Part shown: positions 30,816-45,976 of the stretch, piece after piece | Layout: every line of letters begins with the position of its first letter | How positions within the stretch are numbered: the stretch's first letter is position 1 | The notes under the pieces: model-generated | Database searches by the model: none | What the model saw: the letters and a program-made list of their open reading frames with translations, nothing else | Told to the model about the DNA's origin: nothing | NCBI RefSeq assembly: GCF_002157835.1 | Contig: NZ_CP020809.1 | Coordinates: 3,844,001-3,908,000, forward strand | Direction: 5' to 3' | From: Mycobacterium dioxanotrophicus | GTDB taxonomy: Bacteria > Actinomycetota > Actinomycetes > Mycobacteriales > Mycobacteriaceae | Length of the DNA: 64,000 bases | Program-made: the position numbers and the translations under genes

Positions 30816-31601
30816 TTACGGCAGGGGTCCACCTGCGGCGATGGCCGACAGGGTGGCGAACTGCTCGCCGTCCAGCGACGCACCACCGACGAGGGCACCG
30901 TCGATATCGGGCTGCGCAACGATCTCACCGGCGTTCTTGGCGTTCACCGAGCCGCCGTAGAGCACCCGGATACCCGCGGCGAGCTCGGGCGTCGACAGGT
31001 TGCCGAGTTCGTCGCGGATGGCCTTGCAGACCTCCTGCGCGTCGGCTGCGCTGGCCACCCGGCCCGTGCCGATGGCCCACACCGGCTCGTAGGCGATGAC
31101 GACCTGGCCGATCTGCTCTTTCGACAGCCCGGCAAGCGAGCCGCGCAGCGAGTTGATGTTGAACTCGACGTGGTCGCCGGCCTCACGCACCTCGAGCTGC
31201 TCACCGATGCAGACGATCGGCGTGACGCCATGCTTGAACGCCGCGGCGGTCTTGGCGGCCACCAGCGCATCGTCCTCGTGGTGATACGTGCGTCGCTCGG
31301 AGTGCCCCACCACGACGTAGCTGCAGCCCAGCTTGGCCAGGAACGCGCCGCTGATGTCGCCGGTGTAGGCACCGGAGTCGTGTTGCGACAGGTCCTGGGC
31401 GCCGTACGTCAGGCGCAGCTTGTCACCGTCGACGAGCGTCTGCACACTGCGCAGATCGGTGAACGGCGGGATGACGGTCACATCAACCTTGTCAAAGTAC
31501 TTGTCCGGCAAGGCGAATGCGATCTTCTGCACCAGAGCGATGGCCTCGAAGTGATTGAGGTTCATCTTCCAGTTGCCGGCGATGAGCGGCTTGCGCGCCA
31601 C
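30816..31601 (-). CDS. tpiA: Triosephosphate isomerase
   Basis: The 261-residue enzyme interconverts glyceraldehyde 3-phosphate and dihydroxyacetone phosphate. Catalytic residues are the Lys of [16 protein letters not shown], the His of [15 protein letters not shown] and the Glu of [12 protein letters not shown]. The phosphate loop is [15 protein letters not shown]. The start is GTG 31601, 30 nt after pgk. It is part of the glycolytic operon. Confidence 0.96.
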   Translation of the reverse strand: MARKPLIAGNWKMNLNHFEAIALVQKIAFALPDKYFDKVDVTVIPPFTDLRSVQTLVDGDKLRLTYGAQDLSQHDSGAYTGDISGAFLAKLGCSYVVVGHSERRTYHHEDDALVAAKTAAAFKHGVTPIVCIGEQLEVREAGDHVEFNINSLRGSLAGLSKEQIGQVVIAYEPVWAIGTGRVASAADAQEVCKAIRDELGNLSTPELAAGIRVLYGGSVNAKNAGEIVAQPDIDGALVGGASLDGEQFATLSAIAAGGPLP

Positions 31602-31631
31602 GGGTCTCCTCGTTGATCTTGAGTGGACGAA

Positions 31632-32855
31632 CTACTGCAAAATTTCGATACCGGGCAGGTCTTTGCCCTCTAGATATTCCAGCGACGCACCGCCACCGGT
31701 GGAGATGTGCGAGAAACCGTCCTCGGGCAGCCCGAGCTGACGCACAGCCGCGGCCGAGTCTCCGCCGCCCACGACGCTGAAGGCCCCCTTGGCCGTGGCA
31801 CCGATGATGGCCTCGGCCACCCCCTTGGTGCCTGCCGCGAATGCCGGGAACTCGAACACACCCATCGGGCCGTTCCAGAACACCGTTTTGGCGTTCGAAA
31901 GCAGCGCGCTGAACCGCTTGACCGACTCCGGGCCGATGTCGAGGCCCATCTTGCCGTCCGGGATACGGTCCGAAGCGACCGTCTCGGGCTCGGCGTCGGC
32001 GGCGAACTTGTCGGCGACGACGATGTCGACCGGCAGGTGGATCACGTCGGCGTAGGTCTCCAGCAGGCGCTTGCAGGTGTCGATCATCTCCTCCTGGCAC
32101 AGCGAGGTTCCTACCGAAACGCCTTGTGCCGCAAGGAAGGTGAAGCACATGCCGCCACCGATGATGAGGCTGTCGGCCTTGGTGGCGAGGTTCTCGATGA
32201 CCGCGAGCTTGTCGGACACCTTGGAGCCGCCCAGCACCACGGCGTACGGCCGTTCGGTCGAGCTGGTCAGCTGCTCGAGCACCTTGACCTCGGCGTCCAC
32301 GAGCGTGCCCGCGTAATGCGGCAACAGCGTCGCGATGTCGTACACCGACGCCTGCTTGCGGTGCACCACACCGAAGCCGTCGGACACGAAGGCACCCGGC
32401 GACCCGTCGGCGCCTTCCACGAGGGCGGCGAGTTCGTTGGCCAGCGCGAGCCGCTCGGCGTCGTCCTTGCTGGTCTCACGCGGATCGAAGCGGATGTTCT
32501 CCAGCAGCAGGACGTCGCCGTCAGTGAGGCCTTCGGCGCGGGCCAGTGCGTCGGTCCCGACCACGTCGCCGGCCAGCTGCACGTGCCGGCCCAGCTTCTC
32601 CCCCAGCGCCACGGCCACCGGGGCCAGCGAGAACTTGGGGTCGGGGCCGCCCTTGGGGCGCCCGAGGTGGGCGGTGACGACGACCTTCGCGCCCGCCTCG
32701 GCCAACGCCTGCAGCGTCGGGACAGAGGCGATGATGCGGCCCGGATCGGTGATGTTGCCCTGGTCGTCGAGCGGGACATTCAGGTCCGAGCGCACCAACA
32801 CGCCCCGACCTTCCACACCCTCGGCCAACAGATCGTTGAGTGTCTTGACGCCCAT
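31632..32855 (-). CDS. pgk: Phosphoglycerate kinase
   Basis: The 407-residue kinase makes ATP from 1,3-bisphosphoglycerate. [19 protein letters not shown] gives the substrate-binding region, [20 protein letters not shown] the hinge region, and [13 protein letters not shown] with [19 protein letters not shown] the nucleotide site. ATG 32855 opens with [10 protein letters not shown] and lies 5 nt after the gap stop; the longer frame would overlap gap. Translation is probably coupled to gap. Confidence 0.96.
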   Translation of the reverse strand: MGVKTLNDLLAEGVEGRGVLVRSDLNVPLDDQGNITDPGRIIASVPTLQALAEAGAKVVVTAHLGRPKGGPDPKFSLAPVAVALGEKLGRHVQLAGDVVGTDALARAEGLTDGDVLLLENIRFDPRETSKDDAERLALANELAALVEGADGSPGAFVSDGFGVVHRKQASVYDIATLLPHYAGTLVDAEVKVLEQLTSSTERPYAVVLGGSKVSDKLAVIENLATKADSLIIGGGMCFTFLAAQGVSVGTSLCQEEMIDTCKRLLETYADVIHLPVDIVVADKFAADAEPETVASDRIPDGKMGLDIGPESVKRFSALLSNAKTVFWNGPMGVFEFPAFAAGTKGVAEAIIGATAKGAFSVVGGGDSAAAVRQLGLPEDGFSHISTGGGASLEYLEGKDLPGIEILQ

Positions 32856-32860
32856 CTTGC

Positions 32861-33979
<1,119 letters not shown>

Positions 33980-34031
33980 TCAGTGTGGGTGCCGTCACGC
34001 GCCGCCGACCGGACTGGTTGACAATCTGGGC

Positions 34032-35693
34032 ATGGCACTGACCGCTGCGGTGATCATCGTCGTCACGTTGGTCGTGATGACAACCGGCCGAACACCCGCG
34101 GTGCTGGCCCTGATCTGTGCGCTGGTGGCGGCCGGCCTGCTAGGTATCGCAACACCCAACGAATTGTTTGCCGGACTCAGCAACGGTGGGGTCGTCACGA
34201 TCGCCGCGATGCTGGTCATCGCCAAGGGCGTGCTGCACACCGGGGTGGTGTCACGCGTGACGTTCCGGTTGCTGTCCGGGGTGAGCACCGCCGGGCAGGC
34301 GTTGCGCCGGTTGATCCCGCCGGTCGGTTTCGTCTCGGCGCTGATCAACACCACACCGATCGTGGCGATGCTGATCCCGGCCGCCAAGGAACTCCAGCAG
34401 CAGTCCGGAGTGCCGGCCCGCGGTGTCCTGCTGCCCGTCGCGCACGCCACGACCCTGGCCGGTTCGGCGACCCTGATCGGTACCAGCTCAAACCTCCTGA
34501 TCGCCGCGCTGGCCGCCCCGTCGGGCGTGATGCTGTCGATGTTCTCGTTCGTCCCCGTCGCCGTGCCGGTCGCGATCATCGGCTGGCTGGTCCTGCTCGT
34601 CACCGCCCCGGTGATGCTGCGGGGCCGTGCCGACGAGGCCGAACGGGAGCTGTCCTGGCGTGCTGAGATCCCGGTATCGGTCAGCGCCAACGCCATCGGC
34701 CGCACCGCCGCGGAATTGGGCGTGCACACCACGCTGGAATACCAGCTGCTGGAAATCCGCCGGTGGGGCAAGGCGGTGACGTCCGATTCGGTGCTGGCCG
34801 CCGACGACGTGCTGGTCTACAAGTGCACCGAGGACGGCGTCCGAATGCTTTGGGGCAGTCCACGATTCGGGTTGTCGCCGCAGCGCCTTTACCTCGTCGC
34901 GGTGGCGAACAACGAGCAGGCCACGGTGCGCGATCTGGAGGAGGACGAGGACATCGTGGTGGTCGCGGCGCAGACCGACAAATTGCTGCGCGAGGCCCAC
35001 GCCGAACCTGGGGAACTGTGCCTGGTGACCGCCAGTTCGGCCGAGGCGCTCTCCGAGCAGCCGCTCGTCGGGCTGTGGCAGCAGGCCACCGGCACCGCAC
35101 CGCAGACCGGCAAAACCTGGATCGCCCTGGCCATCCTGACCGCTGTCATCGTCGCCGGGTCTCTCGGCCTGGCCGCTGTCGAGCTCGTCGCCGTGACCGG
35201 CGCAGTGCTGATGGTGCTCAGCGGGGTGCTCACGCCGCGCTCCGCGGCCCGTGCGCTGAACTGGAACATCCTGGCCATCATCGCGGGGTCGATCGGCCTT
35301 GGCACGATCGTGGTGAACAGCGGCCTGGGCGGCTACATCTCCGACGCGATCCTGCGGTTGTCGGGCAGCAGCATCCCGCTGGTCGTGCTCGTCGTGGTGG
35401 TGGGCACCACGCTGCTGACCAACGTCGTCACCAACGCCGCCGCCGCGGCGATCCTGACACCGGTCGTGCTGACCATCGCCACCTCCACCGGGCTGAATCC
35501 GGTTCTGCTGCTGATCCTGGTCGGGACGTGCATCTCGTTCACGTTCCTCAACCCGTTCAGCCACCAGTCCAACCTGATGGTGATGCGCCCCGGCGGGTAC
35601 AGCTCGGCGACCTTCGTGCGCTTCGGCCTGCCGCTCACCGCGGTGTCGGTGCTGACGGCTTTCGGCGTCGGCTGGGCGCTGCTGTCGGTGTAG
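34032..35693 (+). CDS. SLC13/DASS-type anion permease with RCK (TrkA-C) insert
   Basis: The 553-residue protein has two blocks of membrane helices flanking a soluble region. The N-terminal block includes LIPPVGFVSALINTTPIVAM and the C-terminal one LLTNVVTNAAAAAILTPVVL, matching the two NTP-type signatures of the ion transporter superfamily. The central 230-350 region (TTLEYQLLEIRRWGKAV, VYKCTEDGVRMLWGS) looks like one or two TrkA-C domains. Relatives move dicarboxylates, sulfate or other anions with sodium or protons. The substrate is unresolved. It converges on whiA with a 10-nt gap. Confidence 0.82.
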   Translation: MALTAAVIIVVTLVVMTTGRTPAVLALICALVAAGLLGIATPNELFAGLSNGGVVTIAAMLVIAKGVLHTGVVSRVTFRLLSGVSTAGQALRRLIPPVGFVSALINTTPIVAMLIPAAKELQQQSGVPARGVLLPVAHATTLAGSATLIGTSSNLLIAALAAPSGVMLSMFSFVPVAVPVAIIGWLVLLVTAPVMLRGRADEAERELSWRAEIPVSVSANAIGRTAAELGVHTTLEYQLLEIRRWGKAVTSDSVLAADDVLVYKCTEDGVRMLWGSPRFGLSPQRLYLVAVANNEQATVRDLEEDEDIVVVAAQTDKLLREAHAEPGELCLVTASSAEALSEQPLVGLWQQATGTAPQTGKTWIALAILTAVIVAGSLGLAAVELVAVTGAVLMVLSGVLTPRSAARALNWNILAIIAGSIGLGTIVVNSGLGGYISDAILRLSGSSIPLVVLVVVVGTTLLTNVVTNAAAAAILTPVVLTIATSTGLNPVLLLILVGTCISFTFLNPFSHQSNLMVMRPGGYSSATFVRFGLPLTAVSVLTAFGVGWALLSV

Positions 35694-35703
35694 CCGAACC
35701 GGC

Positions 35704-36687
35704 TCAGGCGTCGTCGAGCAGGTCCGGGGTGACCGCCGACTCGGTGTCGGGAATGCCGTCCTGTTTGGCCTTGCGGTCGGCCATCGACAGCAAACGCCGA
35801 ATCCGGCCTGCCACAGCATCTTTGGTCATCGGCGGGTCCGCCAGCCGACCCAGCTCCTCGAGGGAGGCCTGCCGATGCTCGACGCGCAGCTTGCCCGCGG
35901 CCGCCAGGTGGTCGGGCACCCCGTCGCCGAGGATGTGCAGCGCACGCTCGACGCGGGCGGCGGCGGCCACCGCGGCGCGTGCCGACCGGCGCAGGTTCGC
36001 GTCGTCGAAGTTCGCCAGCCGGTTGGCCGTGGCCCGGACCTCCCGGCGCATGCGGCGTTCCTCCCAGGTCAGTCGGGTGTCCTGGGCGCCCATCCGGGTC
36101 AGCAGGGCACCGATGGCCTCACCGTCCCGGACCACCACGCGGTCACTGCCGCGCACCTCGCGAGCCTTGGCGTTGACCCCGAGCCGCCGCGCCGCGCCCA
36201 CCAGCGCCAGCGCCGCCTCGGGCCCCGGGCAGCTGACCTCAAGCGCCGACGACCGGCCGGGCTCGGTCAGCGAACCGTGCGCCAGAAACGCTCCTCGCCA
36301 GGCGGCTTCGGCGTCGCCGACGCTACCGCCCACCACCTGCGCGGGCAGCCCGCGCACGGGACGGCCACGCAGATCGAGCAGGCCGGTCTGCCGCGCGAGC
36401 GCTTCGCCGTCGGTGGCGACCCGCACCACGTAGCGGGTGTTCTTGCGGATACCGCTGGCCGACAGCACGTGCACCACCGCGTTGTAGCCGTAGAGGTCGT
36501 GGATGTCCTTGCGGAGCCGGCGCGCGATGATGCCGAGATCCACCTCGGCTTCGACCACGACGCGTCCCGCGACGATGTGCAATCCGCCGGCGAACCGCAA
36601 CAGCGACGCGACCTCGGCGCGACGAGCACTCACCGAATTGACCACCAGCCGGCTCAGCTCGTCCTTGACCTCGGCTGTCATCGCCAC
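35704..36687 (-). CDS. whiA: WhiA, sporulation-type transcriptional regulator
   Basis: WhiA (327 aa) has an N-terminal LAGLIDADG-like fold ([20 protein letters not shown]) and a C-terminal helix-turn-helix ([20 protein letters not shown] and [20 protein letters not shown]). It is conserved in all actinobacteria, including non-sporulating ones, where it affects cell division genes. The start may be GTG 36687 or ATG 36681; the latter would overlap the cuvA stop as ATGA. It is the last gene of the uvrC-rapZ-cuvA-whiA cluster. Confidence 0.95.
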   Translation of the reverse strand: MAMTAEVKDELSRLVVNSVSARRAEVASLLRFAGGLHIVAGRVVVEAEVDLGIIARRLRKDIHDLYGYNAVVHVLSASGIRKNTRYVVRVATDGEALARQTGLLDLRGRPVRGLPAQVVGGSVGDAEAAWRGAFLAHGSLTEPGRSSALEVSCPGPEAALALVGAARRLGVNAKAREVRGSDRVVVRDGEAIGALLTRMGAQDTRLTWEERRMRREVRATANRLANFDDANLRRSARAAVAAAARVERALHILGDGVPDHLAAAGKLRVEHRQASLEELGRLADPPMTKDAVAGRIRRLLSMADRKAKQDGIPDTESAVTPDLLDDA

Positions 36688-37769
36688 GGATCGTCCCCTC
36701 TCGATCTGTTTGGTGCCGGTTCCTGCCGCACGACATCAACCGACCTGGCGGTGGGCGTAGGAACCGTGGGTTCCTGCACGATGCCGCCGTCGGGTGTCTT
36801 GGCGCGCAGGCCGACTCCTTCCAGGGCCGCGGCCAACCTCGCCGGGTCATGTAAAGGTGTACCAGGTCGGCACACGTCAGCAAACTCAACGCGGGCGTTG
36901 AGGATCTTGGCCGTGCGGCTGAGCTGCTCGCGTTCGCGCTGGCTCGGCACGCTGCCGGCGTCCACGATGATGTCATGCACCGTGAACTCCGGCGCATGCT
37001 GGGCCAGCACATGGATGTGCCGTTCCACCGAGAAGCCCGCAGTCTCGCCGGGCTCGGCCACCAGATTCAGCACCAACGCCCGTCGGGCCGTCGTCGCCTG
37101 CAGCGCAGCCGCCAACTGGGGCACCAGCACATGCGGGATGACGCTGGTGAACCACGAGCCGGGGCCGAGCACCACCAGGTCGGCGGCCATGATCGCGTCG
37201 ATGGCCTGTCGCGTGGCGGGAGGGTCACCCGGCAGCAACCGGACTCGGCGCACCTGGCCGACGGTGGTCGCGATGGCCACCTGCCCGCGGATGACCCGGC
37301 TCATCCGGGGATCGGATTCCAGCCCGGCCACGTCGGCCTCGATCTGCAGCGCGATGGGGCACATCGGCAGCACCCGACCCTTGACCCCGAGGATGCGGCC
37401 GAGCTCGTCGAGCGCCGCCACCGGATCGGCCAGGACCTCGTTGAGCCCGGCCAGGATCAGGTTCCCGATGGGATGGCCGGCCAGGGCTCCGCTGCCACCG
37501 AACCGGTGCTGGATGATGGTTGCCCACAGCCTGCCGTGCGGGCTGTCCGATGCCAACGCCGCCAACGCCATTCGAAGATCGCCGGGCGGGACGACGTCCA
37601 GCTCCGAGCGCAGCCGGCCCGACGAGCCACCGTCGTCGGCCACCGTGACCACCGCGGTCACGTGCGGCGTGAGCCGCCGAGCCGCCGACAACGTCGCGTA
37701 CAGGCCGTGTCCACCGCCCAGGGCGACGATGCGGATGGGTGAATTGCCCTCCTCGCGTCCGGGCCTCAT
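36678..37769 (-). CDS. cuvA: CuvA/YvcK, UDP-sugar-binding cell-envelope growth factor
   Basis: The 363-residue protein is of the YvcK/CofD-like fold: [20 protein letters not shown] at the N-terminus, [20 protein letters not shown] with the nucleotide-sugar site, and [18 protein letters not shown]. Homologues bind UDP-GlcNAc and affect cell shape, peptidoglycan synthesis and growth on gluconeogenic carbon. The C-terminus has an extra tail rich in Pro and Arg, absent in shorter homologues. The ATG overlaps the rapZ stop by 4 bp. Position matches Rv1422. Confidence 0.92.
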   Translation of the reverse strand: MRPGREEGNSPIRIVALGGGHGLYATLSAARRLTPHVTAVVTVADDGGSSGRLRSELDVVPPGDLRMALAALASDSPHGRLWATIIQHRFGGSGALAGHPIGNLILAGLNEVLADPVAALDELGRILGVKGRVLPMCPIALQIEADVAGLESDPRMSRVIRGQVAIATTVGQVRRVRLLPGDPPATRQAIDAIMAADLVVLGPGSWFTSVIPHVLVPQLAAALQATTARRALVLNLVAEPGETAGFSVERHIHVLAQHAPEFTVHDIIVDAGSVPSQREREQLSRTAKILNARVEFADVCRPGTPLHDPARLAAALEGVGLRAKTPDGGIVQEPTVPTPTARSVDVVRQEPAPNRSRGDDPWR

Positions 37770-38683
37770 TCGCGACCCAAATCCCGGTGCAGCACCCGCA
37801 CCGTGAGTTTGTCGCCGCCGGCCAACCGCTGCGCCAGGGCTTCGGCGATCGCGACACTGCGATGTTTGCCGCCGGTGCACCCGATGGCCACGGTCATATA
37901 GCGCTTCCCCTCCCTGCGGTATCCGTCGATCACGACGTCCAACAGCCGATGGTAGGTCTCCAGAAACTCGTGGGCCCCGGGCTGACCGAGCACGTAGTCC
38001 CGCACCGCCGCATGCTGACCGGTGTGCGGGCGCAACTCGTCCACCCAGTGCGGATTGGGCAGGAACCGCACATCCATCACCGTGTCGGCGTCCATCGGCA
38101 GCCCGTACTTGTAGCCGAACGACTCTACTGTCACGTTGGTGTCCGACACTGTCTCACTGCCGAAGGCGCGCTCGATGCTGGCCCGCAGCGCGGGCACCGG
38201 CAGCGCCGAGGTGTCGATCACGAGGTCGGCCACCGCGCGGACCGGGGCCAGCATCGCGCGCTCCGCGGCGATCCCCTCGGCCAGGGTCTGATTGCCCTGC
38301 AACGGGTGGCTGCGCCGGTTCTGCTCGTAGCGGCGCACCAGGATGGCGTCGGACGCCTCCAGGAACAGCACCCGCGGCGTGATGTTCCGCGTGGCAAGTT
38401 CGTTGCGCACCGAATCCAGGTCGCCGGTGAAGCCCCGGGACCGCGCATCCATCACCACCGCCAATTGGGTGATGCGCGAGCCCGCCGCCAGACCGAACTC
38501 GACCATTCGGGCGATCAGCTCGGGCGGCAGATTGTCGGCGACATACCAGCCGAGGTCCTCGAGCACCTTGGCCGCGGTGCCGCGTCCCGCCCCCGACAAG
38601 CCGGTGACCAGGACCACGTCGATGCCGGAATCGGCGACCGCCCCCGTGCTGTCGAGAGGGTCCCGATGTGGCTGTTCTGTCAC
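37766..38683 (-). CDS. rapZ: RapZ-family nucleotide-binding protein
   Basis: The 305-residue protein is of the RapZ/YvcJ family: Walker [20 protein letters not shown], then [10 protein letters not shown], and the C-terminal [20 protein letters not shown] domain. In E. coli RapZ regulates GlmS through small RNAs; whether this happens in mycobacteria is unclear. The glycine-rich loop has GRGT in place of the GKS/T type, so the lysine is an arginine at that position. The start is GTG 38683, overlapping the uvrC stop as GTGA. Confidence 0.92.
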   Translation of the reverse strand: MTEQPHRDPLDSTGAVADSGIDVVLVTGLSGAGRGTAAKVLEDLGWYVADNLPPELIARMVEFGLAAGSRITQLAVVMDARSRGFTGDLDSVRNELATRNITPRVLFLEASDAILVRRYEQNRRSHPLQGNQTLAEGIAAERAMLAPVRAVADLVIDTSALPVPALRASIERAFGSETVSDTNVTVESFGYKYGLPMDADTVMDVRFLPNPHWVDELRPHTGQHAAVRDYVLGQPGAHEFLETYHRLLDVVIDGYRREGKRYMTVAIGCTGGKHRSVAIAEALAQRLAGGDKLTVRVLHRDLGRE

Positions 38684-40701
38684 GCCCGATCCACCTGCCG
38701 CTCACTGGTGTCCATGTCCGCCCCTGTCATCGCATTGCCCCTCGATCGATCATCCTGGATAACGGTTGCAGGTGCGCCGGAATCCGGCGCGCTGAGCGCC
38801 TCGCGGACGGCCCGCGCCGTGGCGACGCCGATGCCCGGCACCGCGGTGATCTCCTCCACGGTCGCTTCTTTGAGCCGGGCCACGGACCCGAAATGTGTCA
38901 CCAGCGCCTTGCGCCGATTCTCCCCCAGCCCGCGCACCGCATCGAGAGCCGACGCCGTCATCCGCTTGGACCGCTTACTGCGGTGGTAGCTGATGGCGAA
39001 GCGGTGCGCCTCGTCACGCACCCGCTGCAACAGGTAGAGCCCTTCGCTGGTGCGCGGCAGGATCACCGGATCGGGCTCGGAGGGCACCCACACCTCTTCG
39101 AGACGCTTGGCCAGACCGATCACCGCGACATCGTGGACGCCGAGTTCTTCCAGTACCGCGGCCGCGGCGTTGACCTGCGGTGCGCCGCCGTCGACGACGA
39201 ACAGGTTGGGCGGGTAGGCGAACCGGCGCGGCCGCTGCTCGGCCGTCGCATCGGGTTTCGTGTCGGCGAGGTGCCGCTGGAACCGCCGCCGGGTGACCTC
39301 GGCGATGGACGCGACGTCGTCGGAACGTCCCTCTCCCGCGGCCTCCCGGATGGCGTAGTGGCGGTAGTCGCTCTTGCGCGGCAGCCCGTCCTCGAAGACC
39401 ACCAGCGACGCCACCACGTCGGTCCCCTGGACGTGGCTGATGTCGATGCACTCGATGCGCAGCGGCGCGTCGGCCAGCCCGAGCGATTCCTGGATGCTCT
39501 GCAGAGCTTCGGACCTGGCGTTGAAATCCCCGGCCCGCTTGAGTTTGTGCTGGGCCAGCGCCTCCTGCGCGTTGCGCTGCACGGTCTCGGCCAGCGCGCG
39601 CTTGTCACCGCGCACCGGCACCCGCAGCGCCACCCGCGAGCCACGCAACCCCGACAGCCACACCGCCAGCTCGTCGGCGTTGGGCGGCAGCACCGGCACC
39701 AGCACCTGTCGCGGCACCGGATTGGTCGCCTCGTCGGCGGCCCCACCCAGCTCGGCCTGATCACCGTAGAACTGGGTGAGAAACTGCTCGACCAACTGCT
39801 CCTGACCAGATTGCTCCGGGTCACCCGACTTCTCCACGATCCAGCCACGCTGGCCGCGCACCCGGCCACCGCGGACGTGGAACACCTGGACGGCAGCCTC
39901 CAGGTCGTCGTCCGCGAAGGCCACCAGGTCGGCGTCGGTCCCGTCGCCGAACACCACCGCCTGCTTCTCCAGCGCCCGCTTGAGCGCAGAGATGTTGTCC
40001 CGCAAGCGTGCTGCCCGCTCGAAGTCGAGCTCCTCGGCAGCGGCGAGCATCTGCTGCTCCAGGTCGCGGGCCAGCCGGTCGGTGCGGCCGGCCAGGAAGT
40101 CGCAGAAGTCCAGCACGATCTGCCGATGCTGCTCGGCGGTGACCCTGCCGATACAGGGCGCCGAGCACTTGTCGATGTACCCGAGCAGGCAGGGACGGCC
40201 GATCTGGTTGTGCCGCTTGAAGACTCCCGCCGAGCAGGTGCGGGCCGGGAACACCCGGGTGAGCAGGTCCAGGGTTTCGCGGATGGCCCAGGCATGCGAG
40301 TACGGACCGAAGTAGCGGACGCCCTTCTTGCGCGGGCCGCGGTACACCATCAACCGCGGGTATTCCTCGTTGAGCGTGACGGCCAGCACCGGATACGACT
40401 TGTCGTCGCGGTAACGGATGTTGAAGCGGGGGTCGAACTCCTTGATCCAGTTGTACTCGAGCTGCAGCGCCTCGACTTCGGTGTTCACCACCGTCCACTC
40501 GACGCTGCCCGCGGTCATCACCATCTGCCGGGTGCGCGGCGCCAGGCCGGTGAGGTCGGCGAAGTACGACGTCAGCCTGCTGCGGAGGCTCTTGGCCTTG
40601 CCGACATAGATGACCCGCCCATGGGGATCGCGAAACCGGTAGACGCCCGGTTCAACTGGGATCGATCCGGGCGCCGGCCGGTATGTCGCTGGATCGGGCA
40701 C
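38680..40701 (-). CDS. uvrC: UvrABC excinuclease subunit C
   Basis: The 673-residue endonuclease makes both incisions in nucleotide excision repair. The N-terminal GIY-YIG domain ([20 protein letters not shown]) is followed by a cysteine-containing [16 protein letters not shown], a UVR segment, an RNase-H-like domain with [18 protein letters not shown], and a C-terminal helix-hairpin-helix ([17 protein letters not shown]). GTG 40701 ([15 protein letters not shown]) opens the family's conserved start; the longer frame would run into ggt. Confidence 0.96.
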   Translation of the reverse strand: MPDPATYRPAPGSIPVEPGVYRFRDPHGRVIYVGKAKSLRSRLTSYFADLTGLAPRTRQMVMTAGSVEWTVVNTEVEALQLEYNWIKEFDPRFNIRYRDDKSYPVLAVTLNEEYPRLMVYRGPRKKGVRYFGPYSHAWAIRETLDLLTRVFPARTCSAGVFKRHNQIGRPCLLGYIDKCSAPCIGRVTAEQHRQIVLDFCDFLAGRTDRLARDLEQQMLAAAEELDFERAARLRDNISALKRALEKQAVVFGDGTDADLVAFADDDLEAAVQVFHVRGGRVRGQRGWIVEKSGDPEQSGQEQLVEQFLTQFYGDQAELGGAADEATNPVPRQVLVPVLPPNADELAVWLSGLRGSRVALRVPVRGDKRALAETVQRNAQEALAQHKLKRAGDFNARSEALQSIQESLGLADAPLRIECIDISHVQGTDVVASLVVFEDGLPRKSDYRHYAIREAAGEGRSDDVASIAEVTRRRFQRHLADTKPDATAEQRPRRFAYPPNLFVVDGGAPQVNAAAAVLEELGVHDVAVIGLAKRLEEVWVPSEPDPVILPRTSEGLYLLQRVRDEAHRFAISYHRSKRSKRMTASALDAVRGLGENRRKALVTHFGSVARLKEATVEEITAVPGIGVATARAVREALSAPDSGAPATVIQDDRSRGNAMTGADMDTSERQVDRA

Positions 40702-40758
40702 GGATTCAAGGTTACTGCCGCGATCCGACTGATCTCCGCTACCGTCGAGAGGGTGCGG

Positions 40759-42738
40759 ATGCTGGCGTCCACGCGATTGGTCATCGCCCTGCTCACTGGC
40801 GTCGTGTTGGTTCTCGGCGGATGCGCCGGCGACGCTCAGCGCCGAAGCGCGACCACGCCCGCGCCGTGCACCATCGCCTCCAACGGCACCCCGACACCCA
40901 AGACACCGACCGCGCCCGCACCACCACCCGCACCACCACCCGCGCCGGGCACGACCGCCAACCTGGCCACCAATCCCGAAGTGGCGACGGGCTACCGCCG
41001 TGACATGACCGCCGTCCACACCGCCACGTACGCGGTGGCCACCGCCAACCCGCTTGCCACCGAAGCCGCCTGCAAGGTGCTGCGCAACGGCGGCACCGCA
41101 GCCGACGCCCTGGTGACCGCGCAGGCCGTGCTGGGCCTGGTGGAGCCGCAGTCCTCCGGTATCGGCGGCGGCGGGTTCCTGGTCTACTACGACGCCGCCT
41201 CCGGGGCGGTGCGGACGTTCGACGGCCGCGAAACCGCACCGGCCGCGGCCACCGAGAACTATTTACGGTGGGTGTCGGACACCGAGCGCGTCGAGCCCCG
41301 TCCCGATACCAGGGCCTCGGGACGCTCCATCGGCGTACCCGGCATCGTGCGAATGCTCGACGACGTCCACCGCACCTTCGGGAAGAAGTCGTGGCGGGAC
41401 CTGTTCGATCCCGCGGTGCGACTGGCCGACGACGGCTTCGACATCAGCCCACGGATGGCCGAGGCCATCGCCGACGCCTCACCTCAACTGCGCGGTGATC
41501 CCGCCGCCGCGGCATACCTGCTGAACCCTGATGGCAGCCCCAAACCGGTGGCCACCCGGCTGACCAATCCCGCATACGCCAAAACCCTGGGCGCCATCGG
41601 ATCCGGCGGCGCCCAGGCCTTCTACACCGGCGACATCGCCAGGGCCATCGTCGCGGCCGCGACCAACACTGCCGGTGGGCGCACGCCGAGCCTGATGACC
41701 GAACAGGACCTCGCCGGCTACACCGCCAAGGAACGCCCACCGTTGTGTACGGGGTACCGCGGTCGGGAGATCTGCGGCATGCCGCCACCGTCGTCCGGCG
41801 GGATGGCCGTGGCCGCCACGCTGGGCATCCTCGAACACTTCGCGATGAGTGCCGACCGGCCCACCGACATCGACCTCAACGGCGGGCACCCCACCGTGAT
41901 GGGCGTGCACCTGGTCTCCGAAGCCGAACGCCTGGCCTACGCCGACCGCGACCGCTACGTCGCCGACACCGACTTCGTGCCGCTGCCCGGCGGAACCCCC
42001 GCGACCCTGCTGGGCAGCGCATACCTGACCGGGCGCGCCGCGCTGATCTCCCAGCAGCACACCATGGGCACCGCGCAGCCCGGCGAGTTCGGCCCGCCGG
42101 CCACCGCAGCGCCGGCCCGTGAACACGGCACCAGCCAGGTCAGCATCGTCGACAGCTACGGCAATGCGGCGTCATTGACCACCACGATCGAATCGTCGTT
42201 CGGCTCGTTCCACATGGTCGACGGATTCCTGCTCAACAATCAGCTCACCGACTTCGCGGCCGATCCGGTCAGCCCCGAGGGAGTCCCGGTGGCCAACCGG
42301 GTGCAGCCGGGCAAGCGACCGCGCAGCTCCATGGCGCCGACGCTGGTGTTCGACAAGACCGGGCCTGGGCGTGGGCCGCTGTACGCGGTGCTGGGATCCC
42401 CGGGTGGCTCGGTGATCATCCAGTTCGTCGTCAAAACGATTGTCGGCATGCTGGATTGGGGCTTGGATCCGCAGCAGGCGGTGTCCATGGTCGATTTCGG
42501 TGCCGCCAACACCCCGGAGACCAATGTCGGCGGCGAGCATCCCGCCGTCGACGCCTCCGGTCCACCGGGCGCCCAGGGCGATCACGATCCGCTCGTGGCC
42601 GGGCTGCGCAAGCTGGGCCATCGGGTCAACGTCGCCGACCAGTCCAGCGGGCTCTCGGCGATCATGCGCGCACAGCCGGGCTGGGTGGGCGGCGCGGACC
42701 CGCGCCGAGAAGGTCTGGTGATGGGCGACGCCCGCTGA
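40759..42738 (+). CDS. ggt: Gamma-glutamyltranspeptidase, lipoprotein
   Basis: The 659-residue N-terminal-nucleophile hydrolase splits gamma-glutamyl bonds such as in glutathione. A lipoprotein signal is visible ([18 protein letters not shown], cysteine after LGG), so it is anchored outside the membrane. A linker of Pro/Ala repeats follows. The maturation site is the Thr in [17 protein letters not shown]. The substrate-binding [12 protein letters not shown] and [20 protein letters not shown] are present. ATG 40759 has a GAGAGG site 6 nt upstream; GTG 40753 is an alternative. It is divergent from uvrC. Confidence 0.92.
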   Translation: MLASTRLVIALLTGVVLVLGGCAGDAQRRSATTPAPCTIASNGTPTPKTPTAPAPPPAPPPAPGTTANLATNPEVATGYRRDMTAVHTATYAVATANPLATEAACKVLRNGGTAADALVTAQAVLGLVEPQSSGIGGGGFLVYYDAASGAVRTFDGRETAPAAATENYLRWVSDTERVEPRPDTRASGRSIGVPGIVRMLDDVHRTFGKKSWRDLFDPAVRLADDGFDISPRMAEAIADASPQLRGDPAAAAYLLNPDGSPKPVATRLTNPAYAKTLGAIGSGGAQAFYTGDIARAIVAAATNTAGGRTPSLMTEQDLAGYTAKERPPLCTGYRGREICGMPPPSSGGMAVAATLGILEHFAMSADRPTDIDLNGGHPTVMGVHLVSEAERLAYADRDRYVADTDFVPLPGGTPATLLGSAYLTGRAALISQQHTMGTAQPGEFGPPATAAPAREHGTSQVSIVDSYGNAASLTTTIESSFGSFHMVDGFLLNNQLTDFAADPVSPEGVPVANRVQPGKRPRSSMAPTLVFDKTGPGRGPLYAVLGSPGGSVIIQFVVKTIVGMLDWGLDPQQAVSMVDFGAANTPETNVGGEHPAVDASGPPGAQGDHDPLVAGLRKLGHRVNVADQSSGLSAIMRAQPGWVGGADPRREGLVMGDAR

Positions 42739-42750
42739 GTCGTGCATTCA

Positions 42751-42808
42751 CCGAGGCTCACGCGAGGGACAGATCCGGCTTCCGATTCGTCCCTCTTGTG
42801 AATCTCGG
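42751..42808. terminator. Hairpin between convergent genes
   Basis: Two 20-nt arms (42751-42770 and 42789-42808) are complementary at about 16 of 20 positions, with the perfect core GAGGGAC/GTCCCTC. The loop of 18 nt contains CCGG and TCCG. It lies between the stops of ggt (+) and the membrane protein gene (-), which suggests a bidirectional terminator; it may also belong to a dispersed repeat family. Confidence 0.55.
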
Positions 42809-42837
42809 CACGCCCCAGCGGGCAAGGCCGGTTGAAA

Positions 42838-45178
<2,341 letters not shown>

Positions 45179-45303
45179 CTTCGCCACCTTGCCTGTTCCA
45201 GTGCCGGCTCCGGCAGGGAACCCGTCGTCGCCTGTTCCGGCACGGAACCCATTGTCATCGTGTCCAGTATGAACCACCGGAACCCAGCGGTTATTGCCAG
45301 CTC

Positions 45304-45903
45304 TTACTGAGCCGCGCCGCCCATCAGCCGCTCAACATATTTGGCGATGATGTCCACCTCGAGGTTCACCCGGGTGCCCACCGCGGCCGTGCCGAGGGTG
45401 GTGAGCTCACGCGTGGTGGGAATCAACGACACCTCGAACCACTCGTCGCTCACCGCGGACACTGTGAGCGAAATCCCGTCGACGGTGATGGAGCCCTTCT
45501 CGACCACGTACCGCGACAGCTCGCGTGGCAGCGCGATCCGCACCACTTCCCAGTGTTCGGAGGGGGTGCGGGAGACCACCTCGCCGGTGCCGTCGACGTG
45601 GCCCTGCACGATGTGGCCGCCGAGCCGGCTGTTGACGGCCGCCGCGCGCTCCAGGTTCACCTGGCTGCCCACCCCGACAACCCCCAGGCTGGACCGGTTG
45701 AGGGTCTCGCCCATGACGTCGGCGGTGAAGGCACCGTCGGGCAGCACGTCCACCACGGTCAGACACACGCCGTTCACCGCGATCGAATCGCCATGGCCCG
45801 CGTCAGCAGTGACGACAGGCCCGCGGATGGTCAATCGCGCCGCATCGGTCAGCTCTTGCTTGTCGACCAATACGCCCAGCTCTTCAACGATTCCGGTGAA
45901 CAC
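45304..45903 (-). CDS. ribC: Riboflavin synthase, alpha chain
   Basis: Riboflavin synthase (199 aa) converts two lumazines to riboflavin plus the pyrimidine. The duplicated lumazine-binding domains are visible: [12 protein letters not shown] at the start, [20 protein letters not shown] in the first, and [20 protein letters not shown] in the second. The N-terminal FTGIVEE is diagnostic. GTG 45903 gives this start. It precedes ribBA and ribH on the same strand and is divergent from lprG. No FMN riboswitch was seen in the 73-bp upstream gap. The symbol follows mycobacterial usage (ribE elsewhere). Confidence 0.95.
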   Translation of the reverse strand: MFTGIVEELGVLVDKQELTDAARLTIRGPVVTADAGHGDSIAVNGVCLTVVDVLPDGAFTADVMGETLNRSSLGVVGVGSQVNLERAAAVNSRLGGHIVQGHVDGTGEVVSRTPSEHWEVVRIALPRELSRYVVEKGSITVDGISLTVSAVSDEWFEVSLIPTTRELTTLGTAAVGTRVNLEVDIIAKYVERLMGGAAQ

Positions 45904-45976
45904 GGCCCCCAGAGTATTGGAGCCTGCCTGCGGTCGGAGAAAGCAGCCCGTCACCACGAGCCTCTACGATGCAGAC

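Noticed and set aside
38970..39440. Arg/His-rich antisense frames opposite uvrC as possible DNA-binding small proteins
   Set aside because: Composition is explained by reading GC-rich codons in the wrong frame, and no ribosome-binding sites accompany them.
38668..40752. Very long open frame running antisense through uvrC into ggt (more than 1,300 codons)
   Set aside because: In GC-rich DNA the opposite strand of a real gene is often open. The upstream 700 residues are His/Arg-rich shadow sequence; only the part from 40759 shows a signal peptide and family motifs.
45904..45976. Possible FMN riboswitch between riboflavin synthase and lprG genes
   Set aside because: The gap is only 73 bp and none of the conserved RFN elements were seen.
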